Source of the DNA: Bacillota bacterium
GTDB taxonomy: Bacteria; Bacillota; Limnochordia; Darwinibacteriales; Darwinibacteriaceae
Direction of reading: 5' to 3'
Assembly: GCA_012837385.1 (NCBI GenBank)
Contig: DURH01000005.1
Coordinates: 1 to 64,000 of the forward strand
Length of the DNA stretch: 64,000 nucleotides
Position numbers and translations under genes: made by a program. Each line of letters starts with the position of its first letter. Positions within the stretch are counted from its first letter, which is position 1. Shown here in pieces: positions 34,645 through 42,086 of this stretch. Below the pieces are notes generated by a model. That model was not told where the DNA came from. It saw only the letters and a list, made by a program, of their open reading frames with translations, and ran no database searches.

Positions 34645-34673
34645 AGTATAGTACACTGCCTTGGCAATGTAAA
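34645..34673 (-). promoter_or_regulatory. sigma-A promoter of the fapR-plsX operon
   Basis: Minus strand TTTACA (34668-34673), 17-nt spacer, TATACT (34645-34650). The FapR operator follows at the expected transcription start. Confidence 0.8.
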
Positions 34674-34688
34674 GCCAAAATTGGCGAT

Positions 34689-34715
34689 AAAAAAAGATGT
34701 CCCTGGCGAGACACC
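34689..34715 (-). terminator. Rho-independent terminator after rpmF
   Basis: Minus strand GGTGTC, short loop, GACATC, then seven T, about 10 nt after the rpmF stop. Confidence 0.75.
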
Positions 34716-34724
34716 TTTCTTATG

Positions 34725-34913
34725 CTATTTTGCTTCTTCTACCTCAATCACTTGACGGCCTTTGTACATGCCGCAGTTCAGGCATACTCGATGCGGCAAC
34801 TTTGGCTCGCGGCAATTGGGGCAAATGCTGGCTTCGTTTGCCTGGATGCGCAGCCAGTTCGCTCTACGAGAGTTTACCCTTGCTTTGGAGTGTTTTCTCT
34901 TTGGTACTGCCAT
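34725..34913 (-). CDS. rpmF: 50S ribosomal protein L32
   Basis: 62 residues. MAVPKRKHSKAR opening and the zinc-binding CPNC...CLNC arrangement (CxxC form) identify L32. GGAGGAAAGACC precedes the ATG. It is encoded inside the last 50 nt of yceD in another frame and followed by a terminator. The yceD-rpmF pair is widely conserved, but such a long overlap is unusual. Confidence 0.98.
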   Translation of the reverse strand: MAVPKRKHSKARVNSRRANWLRIQANEASICPNCREPKLPHRVCLNCGMYKGRQVIEVEEAK

Positions 34914-35460
34914 GGTCTTTCCTCCTCTCCGGTCTCGCCTCTTGCGACGATGCTTCCAATAACTTCATCAAAGGAGCTAAGCGAATGTCAACATCGGCCG
35001 TGGAACACCCACAGTCGCCATCCGCCAATACTGCCCCGCACTTGGTGCACAAGCCTGGACAATCCGGGCTGCACACAACCTTCATGGGCAGGCTGATCAG
35101 CAGTGAATCCTCGATCAGGCTGGTTGTGTCCAGCTCGCTGCCTTCAACTACGAGCTGTTCTTCCAGGAAGTCCTCTTCATCGCCCAGCTCAGGTTCTTTC
35201 AAGAATTCCTCCTCACAGGAGGCCTCCAGCGTAATCCGGAGCGGTTTGAGGCATCTGCTGCAGCGGAGCTCTAAGTCGACAGAAAAGTCTCCAGTGACCA
35301 AGTATGCATCTCCAGTATTGGTTACGGTGAGCTCCGCCGAAATGGGCCCCAAAACCTTGCTTACCTCGGGCACTGTCTGTAAGAAATCGCCGGGCAGGTC
35401 CCTTTTCACTTGAAAGAAGGCCCCTTTGCGACCCTGGATACCACTAATATTGAGACGCAT
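34864..35460 (-). CDS. yceD: DUF177/YceD family protein
   Basis: 198 residues from ATG at 35460 with GAGGTGA 5-6 nt upstream. Family features: ELRCSRCLKPLRITLEA and CSPDCPGLCTKCGAVLADGDCGC (the conserved cysteine cluster), then LAPLMKLLE near the normal C-terminus. YceD is implicated in 23S rRNA or 50S maturation and is encoded before rpmF. An extra tail of about 28 residues extends through the start of rpmF, probably after loss of an earlier stop codon. Confidence 0.93.
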   Translation of the reverse strand: MRLNISGIQGRKGAFFQVKRDLPGDFLQTVPEVSKVLGPISAELTVTNTGDAYLVTGDFSVDLELRCSRCLKPLRITLEASCEEEFLKEPELGDEEDFLEEQLVVEGSELDTTSLIEDSLLISLPMKVVCSPDCPGLCTKCGAVLADGDCGCSTADVDIRLAPLMKLLEASSQEARPERRKDHGSTKEKTLQSKGKLS

Positions 35461-35476
35461 CCTAATCACCTCATAA

Positions 35477-35505
35477 ATTATACAAAGATTCCCTCAGGCT
35501 GTCAA
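35477..35505 (-). promoter_or_regulatory. consensus sigma-A promoter for yceD-rpmF
   Basis: Minus strand TTGACA, 17 nt, TATAAT: both hexamers perfect. The -10 ends only 16 nt before the yceD start codon, so the leader can hardly exceed the ribosome-binding site. Confidence 0.85.
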
Positions 35506-35523
35506 TATCCTGCTCAGCACCTG

Positions 35524-36300
35524 CTAAACCCAACCCGCCAATCTGCTCTTGATCTCAGGCAGCGCCTTCCACGCGGCCTCCCGTCCCTTTTCGATGATTT
35601 CCTCTGCTCGGTTCAGCTGGGTGAGGGTCACATTGCCTAAATCGGGTTCGATTAATACATCACAGTCAATGCGCTGCCAGTAGGCCGCTTGCCTGCTGAG
35701 AATATCAATGGTCTGGATAATCACATCTGGGAGATGGCGGATCCTGCTGCGCAGAGGTGCCCAACCCACATCAACGGCTATAACTAGATCTGCACCCATT
35801 TTGCGACACAGATCGCCGGGGACCCTATTCACCAAAGCTCCATCCACCAAGAGCATCCCCTCCTTCTCCTGGGGGATAAACACCCCTGGGATGGAAAGGC
35901 TGGCCGTTATCGCTTCCGCAACAGGGCCGGAATCCAAAACAACCTCCTCGCCAGTGAGCAGGTTTGCAGCCACCACAGCGCAGGGTATGGGGAGCTCTTC
36001 GAAATGCTGATCCCTGGTGAGAATGCGCAGCATGTTGTGGATCTTATCAGGCGCAACCAAACCCCGGGTTTTCAGCGTGACGCTGGTAAGATCATTCCAA
36101 TCGAGTTCGCTGGCCATGCGGCCCAATAACTGCATATCGGATCCGCTGGCAAATAGGCCCGCCACCACCGCGCCCGCGCTGGTGCCGCACACTATGTCCA
36201 CTGGAATGTTTTCCTCCTGCAGCACCTGCAGCACTCCTAGATTGGCCAGCCCCCTGGCAGCTCCTGAACCCAAAGCTGCGCCTACCTTAGGCCTAGGCAT
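35524..36300 (-). CDS. patatin-like phospholipase family protein
   Basis: 258 residues from ATG at 36300 with GAGGTGA 5 nt upstream. The catalytic dyad is visible: the Ser in GTSAGAVVAGL and the Asp in LLVDGALVNRVP. The oxyanion GSGAARGLANLGVL loop is near the N-terminus. No signal peptide, so likely a cytosolic esterase related to RssA/YlbK types. In Bacillus the homologue ylbK lies next to ylbJ, as here. The physiological substrate is unknown. Confidence 0.93.
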   Translation of the reverse strand: MPRPKVGAALGSGAARGLANLGVLQVLQEENIPVDIVCGTSAGAVVAGLFASGSDMQLLGRMASELDWNDLTSVTLKTRGLVAPDKIHNMLRILTRDQHFEELPIPCAVVAANLLTGEEVVLDSGPVAEAITASLSIPGVFIPQEKEGMLLVDGALVNRVPGDLCRKMGADLVIAVDVGWAPLRSRIRHLPDVIIQTIDILSRQAAYWQRIDCDVLIEPDLGNVTLTQLNRAEEIIEKGREAAWKALPEIKSRLAGWV

Positions 36301-36356
36301 AATTCTCACCTCAAATTCGTATGAATTAGCAGATCTGAGTAGAAAGGGTGGGACCC

Positions 36357-37568
36357 ATGAACCGCAGTCGTGCCCTGGCTCTGCTTGTTTTCATCCTCAC
36401 CGTGCTGATCATCGTCTATCCAGAAATCTCGTTCCGCGCCTCCCTGGACGGGCTCAAGCTGTGGTTTGAGGTGGTGCTGCCCGCCCTGCTGCCCTTCTTC
36501 ATAATGGCGGATCTGCTCATGGCCTTTGGCGTGGTCCACTTTCTAGGTGCTCTCCTGGAACCGATTATGCGCCCTCTTTTTCGGGTACCAGGGGTTGGCG
36601 GCTTTGCTGTGGCCATGGGGCTCGCTGCAGGTTTCCCTGTCGGTGCCAAGATCACCGGCGATCTAGCCAGGTCTAAGCTCATCACTACAACGGAAGGCGA
36701 ACGTTTGATTGGATTTGCCAACACCGCAAACTCTCTTTTTCTCATGGGAGCGGTGGCAGTGGGTATGTTCGGCCGTCCTGAGCTGGGCATCACCCTACTC
36801 CTCGCCCATTACCTAGGTGCGGTAGTGGTGGGAGTCTCCATGCGGCTCCATAAAGGCCCTGAAAGCCGCCCTGTAAAAAGTGAAGAAGCTTACCTACAAA
36901 GGGCGCTCAGCGCCCTCGACCAGGCGCGCAACAGCGATGGACGCCCATTAGGAAAGCTCTTTGCAGACACAGCTAGAAACAGCTTCCTAGCCATGCTCTT
37001 TATCGGTGCATGTATTATGTTCTTCTCCGTAATCATGCAGGTGATTAATGCTACAGGACTTTTAAACCCAGTCCGGACGGGTTTGGGATACCTGCTGAAG
37101 TTTGTGGGCCTAGACGCCAATCTGAGCGGAGCAGTGCTCCATGGCTTCTTCGAAACCACCATGGGCGCTCAAGCAGCCAGCCAAAGCGCGGCTTCCCTCG
37201 GGGGCCGCCTCACCGCCACCAGCCTGATCTTGGGCTGGAGCGGCCTCTCCGTGCACGGCCAAGTGGCAGCCATGATCTCAGGTACTAAGATCCGGATGGC
37301 GCCCTACTTCCAGGCCCGCCTCCTGCACGCTGTTTCCGCCGCCATAATCACTGCCCTGCTCCTGGGCCCAGCCAGCTTCATTCCAGCCTCGCTCTTCAAG
37401 GTTCTGCCGGCCCTAGGGAGCGGCCAGTACCTTAACGGCAGCTTCGGAGCCCGGCTCTTGGCATCAGCCCGGCTGGCCACCAGTTTCCTGCTGATTTTGG
37501 TCATTCTCCTCAGCATCATCTGGCTGTTTAGGCGCATTATTTACATTTCGCTCCGCTCCCGGGATTGA
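36357..37568 (+). CDS. ylbJ: sporulation integral membrane protein YlbJ
   Basis: 403 residues from ATG at 36357 (AAAGGGTGG upstream). About eight hydrophobic segments. Nucleoside-recognition/Gate-type motifs LPALLPFFIMADLLMAFG and GLAAGFPVGAKITGDLA are present. YlbJ is needed for spore cortex formation in Bacillus and is conserved in spore formers. It is divergent from the patatin gene with a 56-nt gap and overlaps the following minus-strand gene by 28 nt tail to tail. Confidence 0.93.
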   Translation: MNRSRALALLVFILTVLIIVYPEISFRASLDGLKLWFEVVLPALLPFFIMADLLMAFGVVHFLGALLEPIMRPLFRVPGVGGFAVAMGLAAGFPVGAKITGDLARSKLITTTEGERLIGFANTANSLFLMGAVAVGMFGRPELGITLLLAHYLGAVVVGVSMRLHKGPESRPVKSEEAYLQRALSALDQARNSDGRPLGKLFADTARNSFLAMLFIGACIMFFSVIMQVINATGLLNPVRTGLGYLLKFVGLDANLSGAVLHGFFETTMGAQAASQSAASLGGRLTATSLILGWSGLSVHGQVAAMISGTKIRMAPYFQARLLHAVSAAIITALLLGPASFIPASLFKVLPALGSGQYLNGSFGARLLASARLATSFLLILVILLSIIWLFRRIIYISLRSRD

Positions 37569-38023
37569 TCATCCCTTCTTAGAGCGTCTTGTCCCCTTTC
37601 GATTTCCGCCAATGCTCTGCTTAACACTGTATGCAGTTCAGAGAGTTTCTGGTGAGCGTATTCCTCAGCGCCCGCCTGCATCTCCTGGGCGCGCCTTCTG
37701 CTTTCTTCAATAAGGAGCTTGCTTTCTTCCTCCGCCTGGCGGTAGATCTCGCTGTTACTCACCAGTTTGGCAGCATATTCTTCTGCCTTGGCGATCATGC
37801 GCTCCACCTGTTCCTGCCCCTCAGAGATCATCCGCTCCCGTTCCGAAGACACCGCTTCAGCCCGCTTCACCTCTTCAGGTATGGCAGTGCGGATAATATC
37901 GAGTAAGTCAAAGAGTTCATCGGCATCCACAAGAACTTTGCCCACCAATGGAACCTCAGGCGCCTTCTCCACTAGTGCTTCCAATTGGTCAATGAGGACC
38001 AGAAGATTCACTCGGTTCACCAT
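37541..38023 (-). CDS. coiled-coil protein resembling DivIVA or F0 subunit b, unrecognised function
   Basis: 160 residues. A short N-terminal region (MVNRVNLLVLIDQLEALVEK... FDLLDIIRTAIPEEVK) is followed by a continuous Glu/Ala/Arg-rich coiled coil (about 55-145). Similar short proteins are often loosely annotated as ATPase beside coaD in Clostridia. No Walker motif is present. Overlaps coaD by 1 nt and converges with ylbJ. It may have a scaffold or cell-division role, but no function can be assigned. Confidence 0.75.
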   Translation of the reverse strand: MVNRVNLLVLIDQLEALVEKAPEVPLVGKVLVDADELFDLLDIIRTAIPEEVKRAEAVSSERERMISEGQEQVERMIAKAEEYAAKLVSNSEIYRQAEEESKLLIEESRRRAQEMQAGAEEYAHQKLSELHTVLSRALAEIERGQDALRRDDQSRERSEM

Positions 38024-38511
38024 TACCTCTCCCTATCTTTGAATTTCTTCCCTAATGCCTCGGCTACCCGGGGACTCACCCATTTGGACACATCGCCACC
38101 CAGCTCAGCCACCTCTTTCACAGCTGAGGAGCTGATAAAGGAATACTCACTGCTGGTCATCATAAACACGGTGTCCACATCAGGCTCCAAGTAGCGGTTC
38201 ATAGCCGCCAGCTTGAACTCGAAGTCAAAATCTGAGACGGCCCTGAGGCCCCGCACCATCGCGTTGGCCTTTTTGCTCTTGGCGTATTCAACGGCCAGAC
38301 CCGAGTAGGTGTCCACGGTTACATTATCTAATTGGCTGGCCTCTTCCCTCAACAGTTCTATGCGTTCCTCCACCGAAAAAAGGGGAACTTTTTCTGGATT
38401 ATGGAGAACGCAGATATACAAGTGGTCGAAAAGATGGCTCGCCCTGGTGATTATGTCTAGGTGTCCGTGCGTTACTGGATCAAAAGTCCCTGTATAAACC
38501 CCGATTCTCAC
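38023..38511 (-). CDS. coaD: phosphopantetheine adenylyltransferase
   Basis: 162 residues. Nucleotidyltransferase motif GVYTGTFDPVTHGHLDII (the TxGxH form) and ISSSAVKEVAELGGDVSKWV are typical. It makes dephospho-CoA, the penultimate step of CoA synthesis. It overlaps rsmD by 4 nt; the rsmD-coaD pair is common in Bacillota. Confidence 0.98.
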   Translation of the reverse strand: MRIGVYTGTFDPVTHGHLDIITRASHLFDHLYICVLHNPEKVPLFSVEERIELLREEASQLDNVTVDTYSGLAVEYAKSKKANAMVRGLRAVSDFDFEFKLAAMNRYLEPDVDTVFMMTSSEYSFISSSAVKEVAELGGDVSKWVSPRVAEALGKKFKDRER

Positions 38512-39065
38512 TCAGAACACTCCCATTCATAGAAGAGCAGTACGGTCTCTCCATAAGTGCGGATCTTTTCTAGGCAGAGTTTCGACACGCCTAGGGGTGC
38601 TTCCTCTTTTTTGCTTGCTTCAGCGATGATAATTCCGTCCTCCTTGAGCAGGCTCAACTCAGCCAGGCAGGCCAGGGTCTTTTCCACCAAGCCTTGATCA
38701 TAGGGTGGGTCAAGGAAAATGAAATCGAACTGCTCACCCCGTTTGTCCAGCCTCTTTAGGGCTGAGAAGACATCACTGGTGTAGATTACTCCCCCTGTTA
38801 GATTAGTTCGAGCAAGGTTCTTCTTGATCTGATCGCCGCAGGCTCGGTTGGCGTCCACCCACACTACAGATTCTGCTCCTCTGCTCAGCGCCTCCAGGCC
38901 TATAGCACCGCTCCCAGCATATAAATCCAGGAAGGAAGAGCCGGCCAGGCCTGGCGCGATCATGCTGAACAGGGCCTCTTTCACCCTATCGCCTGTGGGT
39001 CTGGTGGACAGGCCTTTCACACTGGCTAGTCTTGTACCCTTGGCCTTTCCTGAGATTACCCGCAT
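38508..39065 (-). CDS. rsmD: 16S rRNA (guanine-966-N2)-methyltransferase RsmD
   Basis: 185 residues from ATG at 39065, where the family start MRVISGKAKG begins, with GGGGAG upstream; a GTG at 39092 lacks a ribosome-binding site. RPTGDRVKEALFSM, the SAM-binding LDLYAGSGAIGLEALSRGA and the catalytic FIFLDPPYD are intact. Confidence 0.96.
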   Translation of the reverse strand: MRVISGKAKGTRLASVKGLSTRPTGDRVKEALFSMIAPGLAGSSFLDLYAGSGAIGLEALSRGAESVVWVDANRACGDQIKKNLARTNLTGGVIYTSDVFSALKRLDKRGEQFDFIFLDPPYDQGLVEKTLACLAELSLLKEDGIIIAEASKKEEAPLGVSKLCLEKIRTYGETVLLFYEWECSE

Positions 39066-39093
39066 CTCTTTGCACTCCCCGTCTGACCCCACA

Positions 39094-41106
39094 CTAGATG
39101 GGGTATTGATCTAGCTCCTGCACCAACTCTGGATACCCTTGGAGGGAAGCATCGCCGCTGAGGAGCTCCCGTGCCGCCTCTGCAGCCAACCTTAACAGCT
39201 CCCTGTCTTCCTGCAGATCGGCGAGGCGGAAAAAAGGCTGCCCCCACTGCCGCACCCCCAAAAGGTCCCCTGGCCCACGGAGGCGCAGGTCTTCCTCTGC
39301 AATGAAAAACCCATCGTTGGATTTGCGCACCACTTCCAAGCGCTCCCTGCTGTGGGGGGAGCTACTGTAAGCCAAGAGAAAGCAGATCCCCGGTTTCTCT
39401 CCTCGGCCCACCCTGCCGCGCAGCTGGTGCAGCTGGGCCAGGCCGAAGCGTTCCGCATTCTCAATCACCATCACAGTGGCATTGGGGACATTCATGCCTA
39501 CTTCTACCACTGTGGTGGCAATCAGCACATCCAGCTCACCGCGGGCAAAGGCCTGGAACACCTCATCCTTTTCCCTGCCCATTTGGCCGTGGATTAAGCC
39601 CACCCTGGCCTCTGCTAGCAAGCCTTTCTGCAGCTCTTCCATCTCCTGAACCGCTGCCTTTAGATCCATATGCTCCGATTCTTCCACTAAGGGGAAGACC
39701 ACATAGGCCTGTTCACCCTGCTTGACGCGGCTGAGAACAAACCGGTAAACATCATCCCGCCGCTCTGGGTTGATCAGGCGCGTGTCCACAGGCTGCCTGT
39801 TGGCAGGCAGCTGCCTGATCTCTGTGGTATCCAGATCGCCGTACACAGTGAGAGCCAGAGAACGGGGAATGGGGGTGGCGCTCATCACCAGTAGATCTGG
39901 ATTGCCCTTCCCCAAAAGCGCGGCCCTCTGCCTAACACCGAAGCGGTGTTGTTCATCCACGATGGCTAAAGTGAGGTTGCGATACTCCACTTTATCGGTA
40001 ATCAGTGCGTGGGTGCCCACCACTACATCGATTTCCCCTTCTGCCAGAGTTTCCCTCACTGCCTGCTGCTCCTTCGCCTTCATATTTCCGATCAGGAGGG
40101 CTACGCGAATTCCTAAGGACCCCAGGGATTTTTCCAGGCGCTGAGCCATTTGACGGGCCAGAACTTCAGTCGGTACCATCATTGCCACCTGTCCGCCGCT
40201 GGCCACCGCCTTAACCGCACCATACTCTGCCACCACCGTTTTACCAGAGCCCACCTCACCTTGGATCAGGCGGCGCATGGGCTGCCCCGCCTCCATATCC
40301 TCCGCCACCTGCCTCAAGGCTTCCTTTTGATCCTCGGTAAGCTCAAAGGGCAGCTGCCTCAGATAACGTGCGGCCAGCTCTCCATCGGGCTGGTGGGCAA
40401 AGCCTTCCTGTTGTCTCTGGCCGCGCTGCAGCCCCAAATGGAAGAGGAATAACTCCTCGCAAGCTAAACGCTCCCTGGCCTTGGCATAATGCTCCCAATC
40501 CTTGGGAAAGTGAATCTGGCGCAGGGCTTCCTGCCTGCCCAGATACGAATCTAAGAGATTCTGGGGCAGGCATTCTTGGATTTCATCTAAGTACTTCAGG
40601 GATTCTCTCACCCATTTTACGCGCTGATCGTTGGAGATACCAGTCACCAAGGGATAAACGGGCATCAGTCCCTGGTGCACCGGCTGGCGGGTGAACACTT
40701 CAGGGGAAGCCATCTCAGGAAAGAGTGCCCCTTCCTTGACTATTCCATAAACCCACACTTCCCGAACTTTCTGCAGTTTGCGGTAGAGAAAACTGGGACC
40801 TGGAGCGCGATGGTAAACAAACCAGGTGACCCCCAGCTGCCCGCCTAAAGTGGCCTGAATTAGGCGGCGCCCTTGGGATATGGGGCGTTCGCGCAGGTGC
40901 AGCAGGGGCCCATGTACAAGCTGAACAGACCCTGGTTCCACCTGATCAGGGCTTAGTACCTTTTGAAAGTCTTTGTAGGTTCGGGGAAAGCTAAACAGCA
41001 CATCCCGTACCGTTTCCAAACCCAAGCCCTTCATGGACTGGGCCTTGCGAGTACCAACTCCAGGCAGGACAGTTACTGGGCGGCTCAACATCCCTTGTTT
41101 TTGCAC
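39094..41106 (-). CDS. recG: ATP-dependent DNA helicase RecG
   Basis: 670 residues from GTG at 41106 (GGGGTG nearby); ATG at 41091 is an alternative, and a TTG at 41127 falls inside a terminator stem. Wedge domain (about 1-230), helicase motif I QGEVGSGKTVVAEY, DEQHRFGVRQRAAL (DEQH), SATPIPRSL, and the C-terminal TRG-type segment RGRVGRGEKPGICFL. RecG remodels stalled forks and branched DNA. It follows the fakB/degV gene after a strong hairpin. Confidence 0.95.
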   Translation of the reverse strand: MQKQGMLSRPVTVLPGVGTRKAQSMKGLGLETVRDVLFSFPRTYKDFQKVLSPDQVEPGSVQLVHGPLLHLRERPISQGRRLIQATLGGQLGVTWFVYHRAPGPSFLYRKLQKVREVWVYGIVKEGALFPEMASPEVFTRQPVHQGLMPVYPLVTGISNDQRVKWVRESLKYLDEIQECLPQNLLDSYLGRQEALRQIHFPKDWEHYAKARERLACEELFLFHLGLQRGQRQQEGFAHQPDGELAARYLRQLPFELTEDQKEALRQVAEDMEAGQPMRRLIQGEVGSGKTVVAEYGAVKAVASGGQVAMMVPTEVLARQMAQRLEKSLGSLGIRVALLIGNMKAKEQQAVRETLAEGEIDVVVGTHALITDKVEYRNLTLAIVDEQHRFGVRQRAALLGKGNPDLLVMSATPIPRSLALTVYGDLDTTEIRQLPANRQPVDTRLINPERRDDVYRFVLSRVKQGEQAYVVFPLVEESEHMDLKAAVQEMEELQKGLLAEARVGLIHGQMGREKDEVFQAFARGELDVLIATTVVEVGMNVPNATVMVIENAERFGLAQLHQLRGRVGRGEKPGICFLLAYSSSPHSRERLEVVRKSNDGFFIAEEDLRLRGPGDLLGVRQWGQPFFRLADLQEDRELLRLAAEAARELLSGDASLQGYPELVQELDQYPI

Positions 41107-41118
41107 TTCATCACCCCA

Positions 41119-41162
41119 ATAAAACAACCCTCATCCTAAGAGCAAGCTTAGGACAAGGGTTG
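41119..41162 (-). terminator. strong hairpin terminator between degV/fakB and recG
   Basis: Minus strand CAACCCT...TCCTAAG, 6-nt loop, CTTAGGA...AGGGTTG, followed by TTTTATT: a long stem with minor internal mismatches. A second smaller hairpin (41180-41198, AGCCCT/AGGGCT) precedes it. The recG start is only about 13 nt beyond the T-run. Confidence 0.8.
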
Positions 41163-41202
41163 CGCAGGATCTTCAGATAAGCCCTCATCCCAAGGGCTGT
41201 CT

Positions 41203-42063
41203 CTACACGCCGTAAAGGAACAAGGCTATAGTGCCAGGGCCGGTGTGTACCCCGATGGTGGGGCCGATCTCACCTAAGATCACGTCGCTATCCACACCAG
41301 CCATCTCCGGCAGCAGTTCCGCCAAAGCAGACGCTTCAGCATAGCTGTCTGCGTGGCTGATGGCAGCCTTCAGCTGGCGTTCTGGATAGCGTTCGCGAAA
41401 CTCTGCGCTGAGTTCCCGCAGACGCTTCATCGCCTTGGCCTTACCCCGAATCTTCTCAAAGGGAGCCACTTGCCCATCCACCAGAGTAAGCACGGGTTTT
41501 ATATTGAGGAGGGTGCCCACTAGGGCCGAAGCCAGCCCTATTCTCCCGTTCTTCTGCAAATACTCCAGGGTATCCACGACGAAATAGACTTGGAGGCAGT
41601 CAATGGTGCTCTGGACCACATCAAGTACGTCATCAACGCTGCCGCCTGCCTGAACCACCTGGGCTGCCCTAACGGCTTGCACTCCTATTCCCAGGGAGGC
41701 GGCCCTGCTGTCCACTGCTTTCACTGTGATCTTTGGATCGATCATCGTGCTGGCCAGCACCGCTGATTGGTAGGTGCCGCTCATTTTGCTGCTTAAATGG
41801 ATGGAAACAATAGTATCTCCAGGTTCGGCAATGCGCTCATAAACCTCCACAAAATCCGCTGGTGAAGGCTGGCAGGTGCTGGGCATACTGGAGCCGCCGC
41901 GCAGACGGGTGTAGAACTCAGGGGTGCTGATCTCTACTCCGTCTTTGAAGATCTCATCGCCAAACTGTACAGTTAAAGGCACCACATGGATCCCCAAGCT
42001 TTGCCGGAGCTCCGCAGGAAGGTCACTTCCACTGTCTGTTACCACATGGATACGTCCCACCAT
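41203..42063 (-). CDS. DegV family fatty-acid-binding protein (FakB-like)
   Basis: 286 residues. Two-domain DegV fold: HVVTDSGSDLPAEL at the start, SSMPSTCQPSPADFVEVYE, STKMSGTYQSAV-like SSKMSGTYQSAVLAS, and a C-terminal HVVxxxGPGTIALF-like VHTGPGTIALFLYG. FakB proteins present bound fatty acids to the FakA kinase, giving acyl-phosphate for PlsX/PlsY. Its location directly after fakA supports that role, although DegV proteins cannot be assigned to a lipid by sequence alone. Confidence 0.9.
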   Translation of the reverse strand: MVGRIHVVTDSGSDLPAELRQSLGIHVVPLTVQFGDEIFKDGVEISTPEFYTRLRGGSSMPSTCQPSPADFVEVYERIAEPGDTIVSIHLSSKMSGTYQSAVLASTMIDPKITVKAVDSRAASLGIGVQAVRAAQVVQAGGSVDDVLDVVQSTIDCLQVYFVVDTLEYLQKNGRIGLASALVGTLLNIKPVLTLVDGQVAPFEKIRGKAKAMKRLRELSAEFRERYPERQLKAAISHADSYAEASALAELLPEMAGVDSDVILGEIGPTIGVHTGPGTIALFLYGV

Positions 42064-42086
42064 ATCCCCTCCTTCATCTGTATTAC

